From positions 3,038,001-3,102,000 of the forward strand of contig NZ_CP062500.1 of assembly GCF_014879975.1 (NCBI RefSeq): a stretch of DNA of 64,000 bases, in the 5' to 3' direction. Below, piece by piece: positions 31,935 to 41,443 of the stretch. Under the pieces are notes generated by a model. It was given only the letters and a program-made list of their open reading frames with translations. It did no database searches and was not told the origin of the DNA. The DNA comes from Vibrio bathopelagicus. GTDB lineage: Bacteria; Pseudomonadota; Gammaproteobacteria; Enterobacterales; Vibrionaceae. Numbering within the stretch: position 1 is the first letter of the stretch; every line of letters begins with the position of its first letter. The position numbers were made by a program, and so were the translations under genes.

Positions 31935-32132
31935 TTAGTAGTTGCCAGATGCAACGTTACCATTACCTTTTTCAGCTTGAATGCGCATGTAGATCTCTTC
32001 ACGGTGAACAGATACTTCTTTAGGTGCGTTAACACCAATACGTACTTGGTTACCTTTAACGCCTAGTACAGTAACTGTTACTTCATCACCAATCATCAGT
32101 GTTTCGCCAACACGGCGAGTCAAAATTAGCAT
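31935..32132 (-). CDS. csrA: Carbon storage regulator (RNA-binding)
   Basis: CsrA binds GGA motifs in mRNA leaders and controls carbon metabolism, motility and virulence in vibrios. The 65 residues begin [20 protein letters not shown] and include the conserved [10 protein letters not shown]. It is located between lysC and the tRNA locus as in V. cholerae. Confidence 0.98.
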   Translation of the reverse strand: MLILTRRVGETLMIGDEVTVTVLGVKGNQVRIGVNAPKEVSVHREEIYMRIQAEKGNGNVASGNY

Positions 32133-32224
32133 TCTTTGCTCCTTGAGTAATCTCTAAATTTATCTAGCTACGAGAGCATTATCCAACAAAAGTTATATTT
32201 TCGTAAACTATCGATTGAGTTTAT

Positions 32225-33412
32225 TTAACCAAAATGCACTTCTTTTTTAAGATAACCCTGTGTTTCACGCGCTACGATGTATGCATTGTGTAATATGTTA
32301 GCAGCCATATCGACTTGCGTTGGTGATATCACCAAAGTTAAAGACTGCTGCTGCAATAAGTGATGTTGTACATCAATTTCGCCTTCAGACAACAATCCAT
32401 GTGAACTGACCACAATTTCTTGTGTTCGGCTTCCTACCACAGTTAACAAACTAACATATTCACTATTACGGATTTTTTCAGCAAAAACTAGTTTTAATTT
32501 AGCACTTATGTCCGGTTTGATAATGAGCGCTGCCCGTTCTGTTTCCTCGATCACACTACAGACTTCGATCCCTAACAACTGGCAATGCGACATGAGAGAC
32601 GGTAAATCTTGATTCAAACACTCGATGCGAACCATATCTCTTTGAATGGCTATCCCAGCAATATCATTCAAACAGTCATTACCCGCGATAAGAGTTCCCT
32701 CGCCTTCTTCAAAGCTCGAAAGCACTCTCAATGGTACATTGTGTCGCCACGCATGCTGAACACACGGAAGGTGCAAAACCTTAGCGCCTCTGCGAGCCAT
32801 TTCTTCCATAGAGGGAAAGTCTAAGGTATCTAGTTTCTTAGATTGCTTAACCACTCTAGGGTCGCAGGAATATACACCATCAACATCGGTATAAATCTGA
32901 CACTCTTTCGCTTGAAGCGCGCCCGCCAACGCAACGGCCGTGGTGTCTGAACCACCTCGCCCTAAGGTTGTGATATCACCTTTCGCATTAACGCCTTGAA
33001 AACCTGCAACAATGACAATCTGGTCATCATCTAACAGCGCTTTAATAGGAGCGGTATCAATACGCTCAATCGTCGCATTATTATGATTAGAATCGGTGTG
33101 TATCTTGGCTTGATAGCCAGTCATCGATGTCGCTTCATAACCCAACTTGTGCAACGTCATCGCTAACAAAGCCATGGAAACTTGTTCTCCAGCCGTTAAC
33201 AGCACATCCAACTCTCTAGCGTTTGGTACGCTATCAACTTGTGAAGCTAAATCAACTAACCGATTTGTTTCACCTGACATAGCAGAAACGACAACCAGGA
33301 TCTGGTTCCCTTCATTTTTCGCTTCAATGATTTTCTCTGCTACATGATGAATTCGTTCTATTGAACCCACCGACGTTCCACCAAATTTCTGCACGATAAG
33401 AGGCATTTTCAC
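32225..33412 (-). CDS. lysC: Aspartate kinase
   Basis: This enzyme phosphorylates aspartate for the Lys/Thr/Met/DAP pathways. The 395-residue monofunctional form starts MKMPLIVQKFGGTSVGS, with the KFGGTS catalytic motif, FQGVNAKGDITTLGRGGSDTTA and two C-terminal ACT domains for feedback control. The gene symbol follows common Vibrio annotation; the effector cannot be told from sequence. It lies 92 bp upstream of csrA. Confidence 0.92.
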   Translation of the reverse strand: MKMPLIVQKFGGTSVGSIERIHHVAEKIIEAKNEGNQILVVVSAMSGETNRLVDLASQVDSVPNARELDVLLTAGEQVSMALLAMTLHKLGYEATSMTGYQAKIHTDSNHNNATIERIDTAPIKALLDDDQIVIVAGFQGVNAKGDITTLGRGGSDTTAVALAGALQAKECQIYTDVDGVYSCDPRVVKQSKKLDTLDFPSMEEMARRGAKVLHLPCVQHAWRHNVPLRVLSSFEEGEGTLIAGNDCLNDIAGIAIQRDMVRIECLNQDLPSLMSHCQLLGIEVCSVIEETERAALIIKPDISAKLKLVFAEKIRNSEYVSLLTVVGSRTQEIVVSSHGLLSEGEIDVQHHLLQQQSLTLVISPTQVDMAANILHNAYIVARETQGYLKKEVHFG

Positions 33413-33490
33413 CCTTCCTCACCTTCCCAAGACCAATGTCTATATATGACAAAAAAACACATACTCCGCGTCATGGCGAAGCAATAAAAA

Positions 33491-33534
33491 ATTAACCAAG
33501 GAGTCTAACGTTACCATTAGACTTCTTGGTTAAT
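33491..33534. terminator. Long hairpin in the alaS-lysC gap
   Basis: Arms ATTAACCAAGGAGTCTAA and TTAGACTTCTTGGTTAAT form an 18-bp stem with one mismatch around an 8-nt loop. An A run next to the left arm gives a T tail for minus-strand transcripts. It may be a second terminator behind alaS. Confidence 0.6.
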
Positions 33535-33577
33535 CTCAATCAAACCTTTTTCAGACGTTCTTCCATTAGGCAAAATA

Positions 33578-33609
33578 AAAGATGCCCAATCAGTTGATTG
33601 GGCATCTTT
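33578..33609 (-). terminator. Intrinsic terminator after alaS
   Basis: Perfect arms AAAGATGCCCAATCA and TGATTGGGCATCTTT flank a 2-nt centre, 18 bp after the alaS stop, with a T-rich tail in minus reading. Confidence 0.88.
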
Positions 33610-33626
33610 GTATCAATTACTTAAGC

Positions 33627-36209
33627 TTAAAGACGCTCTTCTAGCCAAATACGTACTGATTTAAGCGCTTCAGGTAGTGCTTCAACGTCTGTACCACCCG
33701 CTTGAGCCATATCTGGACGACCGCCGCCTTTACCGCCAACTTGCTCAGCAACCATCTTAACGAGGTCACCCGCTTTTACTTTGCCGATAAGGTCTTTGGT
33801 TACGCCAGCAATTAAGCCAACTTTACCGTCTGCTACGTTCGCAATCAGGATGATGCCGCTACCCACTTGGTTTTTAGCATTATCAACCATAGTACGTAGG
33901 TTCTTGTTGTCTGCGCCTTCAATTGCCGCAACCAGAACTTTAGTACCAGAGATATCTTCCACTTTACCCATGATGTTTGCGCCTTCAGCTGCAGCCATCT
34001 TTTCTTTAAGTAGTTGGATTTCTTTCTCTAGCGATTTCGCTTTCTTAGCCGATTCAGCCAATTTCTCTTCGTAAGCGTTATTCTGAGCATCAACTGCATC
34101 TAGAGCAGCTTCACCAGTTACCGCTTCAATACGACGAATACCAGCAGCAATACCACCTTCAGAAGTGATCTTGAATAAACCGATATCACCGGTGTTGCTC
34201 GCGTGGATACCACCACAAAGCTCCGTAGAGAAATCGCCCATCGACAGAACACGAACTTCATCATCGTACTTCTCGCCAAACAGTGCCATCGCACCTTTTT
34301 CTTTCGCTGACTCGATGTCCATGATGTTCGTTTCAATCACATGGTTCTTACGAACTTGTGCGTTAACTAGACGCTCTACTTCTTTAATCTGTGCTGGTGT
34401 TACCGCTTCAAGGTTCGAGAAGTCAAAACGTAGGTTGTCTGGCTTAACTAAAGAACCTTTCTGAGCAACGTGCTCACCCAGTACTTCGCGCAATGCAGAG
34501 TGAAGTAAGTGAGTTGCAGAGTGATTCAGTGAGATAGCAGCACGACGCTCAGCATCAACGCGCGCTTCTACTTTATCGCCTTGAGCAAATACGCCTTCAA
34601 CTAGCTCGCCGTGGTGTGCAAATGCATTACCTAGCTTCTGAGTATCTTGTACTTTGAACAGACCCGACGCTGTGCTTAGCGTACCAGCGTCACCACATTG
34701 ACCGCCTGACTCTGCGTAGAATGGTGTCTCTTCAAGGATGATGATTGCTTTGTCGCCAGCAGATAGTGAAGAGACTTCTTCACCGTCAACGAATAACGCA
34801 GAAATCTCACCAGCACCTTCAGTACCTGTGTAACCACAGAACTCAGTGTTCGTGTCAACTTTGATCGTTGCGTTGTAATCAGTACCGAACTGACCCGCTT
34901 CACGTGCACGCTTACGCTGTGCTTCCATCGCCTTCTCAAAGCCTTCTTCATCGATGGTAAAATCGCGTTCACGAGCTACATCGTTAGTAAGGTCAGCTGG
35001 GAAGCCGTATGTGTCGTAAAGTTTGAATACTGTTTCACCGTCAAGCTCTTTGCCTTCAAGTGCGTCTAATGCGTCGTTAAGGATAACCATGCCGCGCTCT
35101 AGCGTGCGACCAAAGTTCTCTTCTTCGATGCGAAGTACTTTTTCAACAAGCTCTTGTTGCTTCTTAAGCTCTTCAGCTGCAGAGCCCATCACTTCAGCCA
35201 GTACTCCCACAAGTTTGTGGAAGAACACGCCTTGTGCACCAATCTTGTTACCGTGACGAACTGCACGACGAATAATACGACGTAGAACGTAGCCACGACC
35301 TTCGTTTGAAGGCATTACGCCATCAGCGATTAGGAATGAACAAGAACGGATGTGGTCAGCAATAACGCGCAGCGATTGGTTAGATAAGTCGTCGTGACCC
35401 ACCACTTCTGCTGTCGCTTTGATTAGCTTTTGGAATACATCAATTTCGTAGTTAGAGTGAACGCCCTGCATGATTGCAGAGATACGCTCAATACCCATAC
35501 CAGTATCGACAGCTGGCTTAGGTAGCGGTTCCATAGTGCCGTCAGCGTGACGGTTGAACTGCATGAATACGTTGTTCCAGATCTCGATGAAACGGTCACC
35601 ATCTTCTTCAGGTGTACCAGGACGACCGCCCCAAATGTGCTCACCGTGATCGTAGAAAATTTCAGTACATGGACCACAAGGGCCTGTGTCACCCATTGTC
35701 CAGAAGTTATCAGATTCAAACTTCTTGCCGCCTTCTTTGTCGCCGATACGAACAATCTTGTCAGCAGGAATGCCTACTTTCTTGTTCCAGATATCGAATG
35801 CTTCGTCATCTGTCTCGTAAACCGTTACTAACAGGCGCTCTTTTGGCAGACCTAGTGTTTCAGTCAGGAATTCCCAAGCAAACCCAATCGCTTCTTCTTT
35901 GAAGTAATCGCCAAAGCTGAAGTTACCTAGCATTTCGAAGAATGTGTGGTGACGAGCCGTGAAACCTACGTTTTCAAGGTCATTGTGTTTACCACCCGCA
36001 CGTACACAACGCTGAGCCGTAGTTGCTCGAGTGTAGGCACGTTTTTCGGCGCCTAAGAAGCAATCTTTGAATTGGTTCATACCTGCATTAGTAAATAGCA
36101 GGGTTGGATCGTTATGTGGAACTAACGATGAACTGTCTACGATTTGGTGTTCTTTGCTCTCAAAGAACTTAAGGAACGCGTTGCGAACCTCGTCAGTGCT
36201 CATGTACAT
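33627..36209 (-). CDS. alaS: Alanyl-tRNA synthetase
   Basis: AlaS charges tRNA-Ala and edits mischarged serine and glycine. The 860 residues start [20 protein letters not shown] and match Vibrio AlaS throughout. Visible elements are the class II catalytic core ([31 protein letters not shown]), the editing-site zinc motif ([26 protein letters not shown]) and the Gly-rich C-terminal DHHA1 domain. It lies between lysC and recA as in other vibrios. Confidence 0.98.
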   Translation of the reverse strand: MYMSTDEVRNAFLKFFESKEHQIVDSSSLVPHNDPTLLFTNAGMNQFKDCFLGAEKRAYTRATTAQRCVRAGGKHNDLENVGFTARHHTFFEMLGNFSFGDYFKEEAIGFAWEFLTETLGLPKERLLVTVYETDDEAFDIWNKKVGIPADKIVRIGDKEGGKKFESDNFWTMGDTGPCGPCTEIFYDHGEHIWGGRPGTPEEDGDRFIEIWNNVFMQFNRHADGTMEPLPKPAVDTGMGIERISAIMQGVHSNYEIDVFQKLIKATAEVVGHDDLSNQSLRVIADHIRSCSFLIADGVMPSNEGRGYVLRRIIRRAVRHGNKIGAQGVFFHKLVGVLAEVMGSAAEELKKQQELVEKVLRIEEENFGRTLERGMVILNDALDALEGKELDGETVFKLYDTYGFPADLTNDVARERDFTIDEEGFEKAMEAQRKRAREAGQFGTDYNATIKVDTNTEFCGYTGTEGAGEISALFVDGEEVSSLSAGDKAIIILEETPFYAESGGQCGDAGTLSTASGLFKVQDTQKLGNAFAHHGELVEGVFAQGDKVEARVDAERRAAISLNHSATHLLHSALREVLGEHVAQKGSLVKPDNLRFDFSNLEAVTPAQIKEVERLVNAQVRKNHVIETNIMDIESAKEKGAMALFGEKYDDEVRVLSMGDFSTELCGGIHASNTGDIGLFKITSEGGIAAGIRRIEAVTGEAALDAVDAQNNAYEEKLAESAKKAKSLEKEIQLLKEKMAAAEGANIMGKVEDISGTKVLVAAIEGADNKNLRTMVDNAKNQVGSGIILIANVADGKVGLIAGVTKDLIGKVKAGDLVKMVAEQVGGKGGGRPDMAQAGGTDVEALPEALKSVRIWLEERL

Positions 36210-36445
36210 GCAGCTCTTCCTGAAAATAGTCGAGTTAGAATTTTGCCGTATTGTAGATCATGGTTAAGGCTTCGACTAGTTTTCTTGTAGAAAAGACACC
36301 CTTGGGCAGGATTTTAGTTGGAATTCGATAAAATGAAGAATATTCCACTAGCTCAGGTAGGGGACAAACAAAAGAAATTGGCAAGCTACCTCAAACAACC
36401 AAGATCATCTAACTAGGCTCAGCAAGGATAGATATAGGCACTTCA

Positions 36446-36478
36446 ATAAAAAAGCCCCGCATAACATATGCGAGGCTT
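36446..36478 (-). terminator. Intrinsic terminator after recA
   Basis: Inverted repeat AGCCCCGCATA/TATGCGAGGCT with an A run on its left (T run in minus reading), about 55 bp after the recA stop. The 324-bp alaS-recA gap shows nothing else. Confidence 0.8.
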
Positions 36479-36533
36479 CCTATTCTTTCAAAACGAATGT
36501 TTCTTTAAAACACCCGCTCTATAAAACGTTAGC

Positions 36534-37574
36534 TTATAGCTCTTCGTTTTCTTCTTCTTTCTCTGCGCCTTTCTCTTCAAGAACAGCAGGAGTCAGTAGC
36601 AATTCACGAAGCTTAGTGTCAAGTTCCAGAGCAATCTCTGGGTTTTCACGTAGGTGCTTACAAGAGTTCGATTTACCTTGGCCGATCTTGTCGCCTTTGT
36701 AGCTGTACCAAGCGCCCGCTTTCTCTACCAGCTTATTCTTAACACCTAAATCGATAAGCTCACCTTCGCGGTTAAAGCCTTTACCGTAAAGAATTTGAGT
36801 TTCAGCTTGCTTAAATGGCGCTGCAATCTTGTTCTTAACAACCTTGATACGAGTCTCGTTACCAACAACTTCATCACCATCTTTGATTGCACCTGTACGG
36901 CGAATATCAAGACGAACAGATGCGTAGAACTTAAGTGCGTTACCACCTGTGGTTGTTTCTGGGTTACCAAACATTACACCAATTTTCATACGAATTTGGT
37001 TAATGAAGATAGCCATACAGTTAGACTGCTTAAGGTTACCTGTTAGCTTACGCATTGCTTGAGAAAGCATACGCGCTTGAAGACCCATGTGGCTATCGCC
37101 CATTTCGCCTTCGATCTCAGCTTTAGGTGTTAGTGCAGCAACCGAGTCAATAACAAGAACATCGATAGCACCTGAACGAGCCAGTGCATCACAGATTTCT
37201 AGAGCTTGTTCACCCGTATCTGGTTGAGACACAAGCAAAGCGTCGATATCAACACCCAACTTTTGAGCGTAAATAGGGTCAAGTGCGTGTTCCGCATCAA
37301 CGAATGCACACGTTTTGCCCACTTTCTGCGCTGCAGCAATAAGCTCAAGCGTTAGCGTTGTTTTACCTGATGATTCTGGACCGTAAACTTCAACGATACG
37401 CCCCATCGGTAGGCCACCAGCACCTAGTGCGATATCTAGAGATAGAGAACCTGTAGAAATAGTTTCTACGTCCATTGTACGGTTATCACCAAGACGCATG
37501 ATAGAACCTTTACCAAATTGCTTTTCAATCTGACCAAGGGCTGCGGCTAACGCTTTTTGTTTATTCTCGTCCAT
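36534..37574 (-). CDS. recA: Recombinase A
   Basis: RecA forms filaments on single-stranded DNA, drives strand exchange and activates LexA self-cleavage. The 346-residue protein starts [20 protein letters not shown] and shows Walker [10 protein letters not shown] (about 67-75), [20 protein letters not shown] and loop L2 around [20 protein letters not shown]. An in-frame start four codons upstream (37586) is possible but not used in E. coli. A LexA box lies 87 bp upstream. Confidence 0.98.
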   Translation of the reverse strand: MDENKQKALAAALGQIEKQFGKGSIMRLGDNRTMDVETISTGSLSLDIALGAGGLPMGRIVEVYGPESSGKTTLTLELIAAAQKVGKTCAFVDAEHALDPIYAQKLGVDIDALLVSQPDTGEQALEICDALARSGAIDVLVIDSVAALTPKAEIEGEMGDSHMGLQARMLSQAMRKLTGNLKQSNCMAIFINQIRMKIGVMFGNPETTTGGNALKFYASVRLDIRRTGAIKDGDEVVGNETRIKVVKNKIAAPFKQAETQILYGKGFNREGELIDLGVKNKLVEKAGAWYSYKGDKIGQGKSNSCKHLRENPEIALELDTKLRELLLTPAVLEEKGAEKEEENEEL

Positions 37575-37660
37575 TTCTATCTCCACATAATCGGTTGTCT
37601 CAACAAGCGACTTAGAATCTATTTCTAACCCACAAAGGGGTGACTAATTGGTTTTCATTA

Positions 37661-37680
37661 TACTGTTGATTCATACAGTG
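37661..37680 (-). promoter_or_regulatory. LexA (SOS) box of recA
   Basis: TACTGTTGATTCATACAGTG contains CTGT-N8-ACAG, the LexA palindrome, in the pncC-recA gap upstream of recA. This supports standard SOS control. Confidence 0.93.
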
Positions 37681-37713
37681 TCTATACCTGTATGAAAATA
37701 ATTTGTACAAATG

Positions 37714-38208
37714 TTACCTGTCTTCCATTGATAGGTAATCATAAATAACTTGCAGGGCATGGTGCGTGGCTTGTTGGCGTACTTGTGACCTATCGCCTGT
37801 AAATACATGCGTTCCTACTTTGTTCCATCCATTTGCAGCCTTCCAAGCAAAACACACGGTCCCTACCGGCTTATCTTCCGTGCCACCGCCAGGGCCAGCA
37901 ATGCCGCTGATCGATACAGAAATAGTGCCGTTTGAATGTTGCAGTGCCCCGTGAGCCATTTCTATAACCACCGGCTCACTCACGGCACCAAATTCAACTA
38001 AGGTTTCAAGCTGAACACCGATCATCTCTTGTTTCGCTTCATTACTGTAGGTCACGAAAGCACGGTCAAACCAAGCTGAGCTTCCAGCAATATCCGTTAC
38101 CGCGCTAGCAACACCACCGCCAGTGCAAGATTCAGCCGTCACTAATACATGTTTATGTTTCGCAAGTAAGTGTCCGAGTTTTTCACTAAGAGCTTGAGTC
38201 GTCTGCAT
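37714..38208 (-). CDS. pncC: Nicotinamide-nucleotide amidase (CinA C-terminal type)
   Basis: PncC deamidates NMN for NAD salvage. The 164 residues are a stand-alone CinA C-terminal domain with VTAESCTGGGVASAVTDIAG near the N-terminus and SISGIAGPGGGTEDKPVGTV. It lies upstream of recA and is divergent from the mutS start, the order known from vibrios and pseudomonads. Confidence 0.95.
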   Translation of the reverse strand: MQTTQALSEKLGHLLAKHKHVLVTAESCTGGGVASAVTDIAGSSAWFDRAFVTYSNEAKQEMIGVQLETLVEFGAVSEPVVIEMAHGALQHSNGTISVSISGIAGPGGGTEDKPVGTVCFAWKAANGWNKVGTHVFTGDRSQVRQQATHHALQVIYDYLSMEDR

Positions 38209-38331
38209 CTTTGGCTTCCCTTATCTAGATGTATATCATTTGGATTTGCATCTTTTCGCATGTGTCGCTTTTCGCACGAAACGCTTTCACGTATCCTAAG
38301 CCGCAATAGAAATAAACGAAAGAAGTTAACT

Positions 38332-38358
38332 GTGAAAGCCGATCAAAAACATACTCCT
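38332..38358 (+). pseudogene. mutS: 5' remnant of mutS (first nine codons)
   Basis: Divergent from pncC, a GTG start behind GAAAGAAG opens the reading (V/M)KADQKHTP, which matches the N-terminus of Vibrio MutS (from memory M-K-x-x-Q-K-H-T-P-M-M-Q-Q-Y-L). After the CCT codon at 38356-38358 the reading changes to DALVCNYIKNNNLK and stops at 38403. The position is where intact mutS begins in related genomes. The rest of mutS is not in the window, so it should lie beyond the right edge. Confidence 0.82.
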
Positions 38359-38590
38359 GATGCATTAGTATGTAATTACATTAAAAACAACAACTTAAAA
38401 TAAAACACATTAAAAAACCATACTTTTACCTACACTAACCAAAAAAGCTAACTCATTGATAGAAAAGAAACCTTAGTTCTCTACCTCGAATTCCAATTGG
38501 TTGCTTTTTGTCCGCACCTGCAAAATTTCAAGTTACAAACTAAAGTATTCTACAAACCTAAAACCCCGTGACATCCTATATCCTCGAAAC

Positions 38591-38619
38591 AAAAAAAGAG
38601 GGCCCTAACCTGCCCCTCT
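38591..38619 (-). terminator. Intrinsic terminator after alpA
   Basis: In minus reading, AGAGGG...CCCTCT is followed by seven T residues, about 6 bp after the alpA stop. The 38404-38590 stretch between the mutS break and here is AT-rich with no gene. Confidence 0.7.
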
Positions 38620-38624
38620 CAAAT

Positions 38625-38819
38625 CTATATGTTCTGCCTTTCCGCGACTTGTGCTTTTATCCAGTTCTGAATATCACTTTCAACCCAAGCAACTGAGCGA
38701 CGGCTCAAGCGTACTTGCTTTGGGAACCGACATTCTCTTATGCCCCTGTAGATAGCAGAGCGACTCAAAGTCGTCATTTCAATCACAGCTTCTAATTTTA
38801 TTAACTTAATTTTATTCAT
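38625..38819 (-). CDS. AlpA-family DNA-binding regulator
   Basis: The 64-residue protein (MNKIKLIKLEAVIEMTTLSRSAIY) has the MerR-like winged helix of AlpA/phage excisionase-type regulators: TLSRSAIYRGIRECRFPKQVRLSRRSVAWVESDIQNW spans nearly its full length. Such proteins activate integrase genes or act as excision factors in islands. It is the element gene closest to the mutS junction. The ATG at 38819 is preferred; an in-frame start at 38849 would add ten residues. Confidence 0.85.
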   Translation of the reverse strand: MNKIKLIKLEAVIEMTTLSRSAIYRGIRECRFPKQVRLSRRSVAWVESDIQNWIKAQVAERQNI

Positions 38820-38930
38820 GTCATGCTTTACCTGAATATTGATGTTCACGGTAATGACATATATCTAAAACATTTTGGATGACGCCGCCAACTCCTTGCT
38901 GCATCATCTATCGCTAAAAAAATGAAACCC

Positions 38931-38961
38931 TTCCAACCAATATGACTGAAAGGGCTTTTTC
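38931..38961 (-). terminator. Terminator-like hairpin after the macrodomain gene
   Basis: In minus reading, AAGCCCTTTC ... GGAAGGGTTT is followed by CATTTTTTT. The stem has one mismatch and a large loop. It lies about 75 bp after the darG-like stop. Confidence 0.5.
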
Positions 38962-39030
38962 ATTAGCTAAGAACATAAGCCGCATAATAAATTGCTCGTC
39001 GAAATACAAAAGAGAGCGTAGGGTTTCACA

Positions 39031-40086
39031 TCACAACGTAGGCGCTTTACTGTCTAACCATCCTTGTTCACTCAATCGATTCCAAGCAGCCAAAATATGA
39101 GCTGATTTCATATTTGCTTTTCTCGCACTCCATCCATGAACACCATTAATCACATCTTCACTCGTTAGAACTTTATCATCACATTCCTGAGTTGCTACCC
39201 AATGAACAGTTGATAGTAACTCCATACCATTTTGAGACTCAAAACCTTCTATTAGCTTGGTAACCTTATCAAAGCGCTGTTTAGTCTCTGTATGCTGCTC
39301 AAGTAAATTAAGTGCCTCTGTTACAGCATCGCCTTTAAGCTCAATCGGTGTTTCAGGCTTAGTTAGACCATCGGCATAACCTGATATAAAATGGCCTTCC
39401 ATTTTATCAAGCACATGACGAAGTACGTCAGCATAAGGACCATAGTGATGCTTTTGAAAGACAACCTTGTTTAATGGCTCACCAACCGCTGTTAGAAAGT
39501 ACACGAGCTTCTGCACTTCAAGTAAAGATAAGCGATAACCAAATCCCGTTGACACATAGCGCTCTATCAAGCCAAGCACAGCCGCTCGGCCCGTTGTCAT
39601 AGCAGGTCGTTTAGTTTTATTTAGCATAGGTGCTGCTTGTGGTGGGTAGATCCGCCATTCAACATCAGGCATATCAGCTAAATGTTCTTTAATGAACAAC
39701 TCGACTTGTTGCCAAGGTAATCCTCCCAAACCACTACCTAATGCTGGGATAGCGACCGATTTAAGTTCTAAACGCTTTACTTCCGCTTTCAAGCTATTTA
39801 AACCTTGCTCTATAAATTCAAGCTTAGAGTGGCCTTTCCAATGTGCTTTTGTTGGAAAATTAATCACATAAAATGGTGCACTGATTGAGTTTAGAGGTAC
39901 GGATAATACTTGCCCGATTACGAGAGATTTATCATCACATGCTTTCTTATAAGCTTTAAAGTTATCAGGAAATGCTTTTTTAAATTGTAGAGCTAAGCCT
40001 TTCCCCATCACGCCTACCGTATTTACGGTATTGATGATAGCGTCAGCCTGATCATGCAAAATATTACCTGTCTGATAAATGATCAT
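39031..40086 (-). CDS. darG: DarG-like macrodomain antitoxin (ADP-ribosylglycohydrolase) without an adjacent DarT
   Basis: DarG removes the ADP-ribose that DarT toxin attaches to thymidine in DNA, and its C-terminal domain blocks DarT directly. The 351-residue protein has an N-terminal macrodomain (about 1-155; ADAIINTVNTVGVMGKGLALQFK and ALGSGLGGLPW ligand loops) and a C-terminal domain of about 175 residues (LSLLEVQKLVYFLTAVG, KHHYGPYADVLRHVLDKMEGH). Length and layout fit DarG. No DarT-like gene is present in the window. The start at 40086 follows AGAGGTT. It lies 145 bp after the toxSAS gene on the same strand. Confidence 0.85.
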   Translation of the reverse strand: MIIYQTGNILHDQADAIINTVNTVGVMGKGLALQFKKAFPDNFKAYKKACDDKSLVIGQVLSVPLNSISAPFYVINFPTKAHWKGHSKLEFIEQGLNSLKAEVKRLELKSVAIPALGSGLGGLPWQQVELFIKEHLADMPDVEWRIYPPQAAPMLNKTKRPAMTTGRAAVLGLIERYVSTGFGYRLSLLEVQKLVYFLTAVGEPLNKVVFQKHHYGPYADVLRHVLDKMEGHFISGYADGLTKPETPIELKGDAVTEALNLLEQHTETKQRFDKVTKLIEGFESQNGMELLSTVHWVATQECDDKVLTSEDVINGVHGWSARKANMKSAHILAAWNRLSEQGWLDSKAPTL

Positions 40087-40231
40087 AGTAACCTCTAGTA
40101 ATACCATTCAGGTCGAGCAAGGACCTCTGGCCAGTGTTCCTTGAATCAAAATACTAACTTCATTTGCTATAGCTTGTGTCTAACGCTAGCTTACTTATAG
40201 ATACAATAACCATTGGGAGAAGGGATCTCTT

Positions 40232-41443
40232 TTAACTACCACTGAACTGCATAGCCTCTTGAAGCAATAACATAAATGAAGCACAGTCACCTAAATAATT
40301 GGGGTAAGCTTCTGATAGCTGTCCCATATTCTTAGTGGAGATAAGTAGAGTATTTATTCCAGAGTGGCTACGAGTCACTTTTTCCGCAGCGTTATAAACC
40401 GAAATAGCTTGGCTGTAATTGTCAAACTCCTCACTAAAGATAAGCTCCAATGAGTTTTCATCAATCATTAACAAAACATGTTCAGTTACATCATCACAAC
40501 AAGCTTCAACCTTCTCAGATAAGATTCTAAAGGTTTTAAGCCTACCTAGTGCATTAATCTCGTCATTTAGCTCACGCAGCCTGATTGAGAATTGATCTTT
40601 ATCTTCTTGACCTAACTCTATAGCCCCTTCAGCATCAGCTATATAACGACTCATGATCGAGAGCAGCTCTTCCCATTTAATTTGTAGGTCGTCTTTATCT
40701 TCATTGGCACTATGAGAATGAGTCTTTATCTTAGTTCCTTCCAAGATGTCCACTATTTCAACAGTGGTCGCCCAAAGGTGTTGAAGCCTAGTCCTCAATT
40801 GAGCTTCTATGTTAAAACTCTTGCCACTCGCATGATCATATCGATAAATCACATGTAAGCTTCTATAACCACAATCATTTGGTTTTTGGTTAGTGATATA
40901 ATTATCAATATCTTTAATTCTAACTCGCCCTACCTTCTCTACAGTTCCTTGCAATTGAGATATTGCTAGCTCTAAAGACATCAAATCAGGGAATATCGCT
41001 CGGCATCCACCAATATCATTCATATTGGTTACACATGTTGCGTTCGCAGTGTTGCCATCAAGTGATTTACGTTGAAGCTTATCAATTATAGTTTCTAAGC
41101 GCTTTAATCGAGTTACTGGCTTAACATCTATACCGAGTTCACGACAACAACGACCAACAAGATAGGCAATAGTATTAAGAGGCTTTTCATGGGCGGCACG
41201 GAACTGCTGGATAGTGGCGGTGGCTGACTTAAGATCACCTTCTTTTTTACGAAGTCTTCTACCTGCTTTTTTCACTCCATTATTGGAATAAGAAAAGTCT
41301 TCAGCTGCACTTTCATCTACCGTACGTTCAAGGAAGTCTTGAAAGTTCAGTTCGTAATCGTCATGGAAGGTTTTGGATGCTTGTTCAGCAGATGGGGTGT
41401 CGTCAATTAGGAAACTGACGACACTTTTTTCTTTATTACTCAC
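40232..41443 (-). CDS. RelA/SpoT-domain toxin (toxSAS-like small alarmone synthetase)
   Basis: The 403-residue protein contains a (p)ppGpp-synthetase-type domain in its middle (about 75-250): NDIGGCRAIFPD, DNYITNQKPNDCGYRSLHVIYRY and EAQLRTRLQHLWATTVE are the family motifs. There is no HD hydrolase, TGS or ACT domain. The C-terminal 140 residues are unassigned. Known toxSAS toxins pyrophosphorylate tRNA or nucleotides and stop growth. The gene overlaps the upstream Panacea-domain antitoxin gene by four bases (ATGA), the classical toxin-antitoxin layout. Confidence 0.82.
   Translation of the reverse strand: MSNKEKSVVSFLIDDTPSAEQASKTFHDDYELNFQDFLERTVDESAAEDFSYSNNGVKKAGRRLRKKEGDLKSATATIQQFRAAHEKPLNTIAYLVGRCCRELGIDVKPVTRLKRLETIIDKLQRKSLDGNTANATCVTNMNDIGGCRAIFPDLMSLELAISQLQGTVEKVGRVRIKDIDNYITNQKPNDCGYRSLHVIYRYDHASGKSFNIEAQLRTRLQHLWATTVEIVDILEGTKIKTHSHSANEDKDDLQIKWEELLSIMSRYIADAEGAIELGQEDKDQFSIRLRELNDEINALGRLKTFRILSEKVEACCDDVTEHVLLMIDENSLELIFSEEFDNYSQAISVYNAAEKVTRSHSGINTLLISTKNMGQLSEAYPNYLGDCASFMLLLQEAMQFSGS

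Noticed and set aside
37681..37712. A second LexA box before recA
   Set aside because: CCTGTATGAAAATAATT has a left CTGT half-site but no ACAG at the correct spacing.
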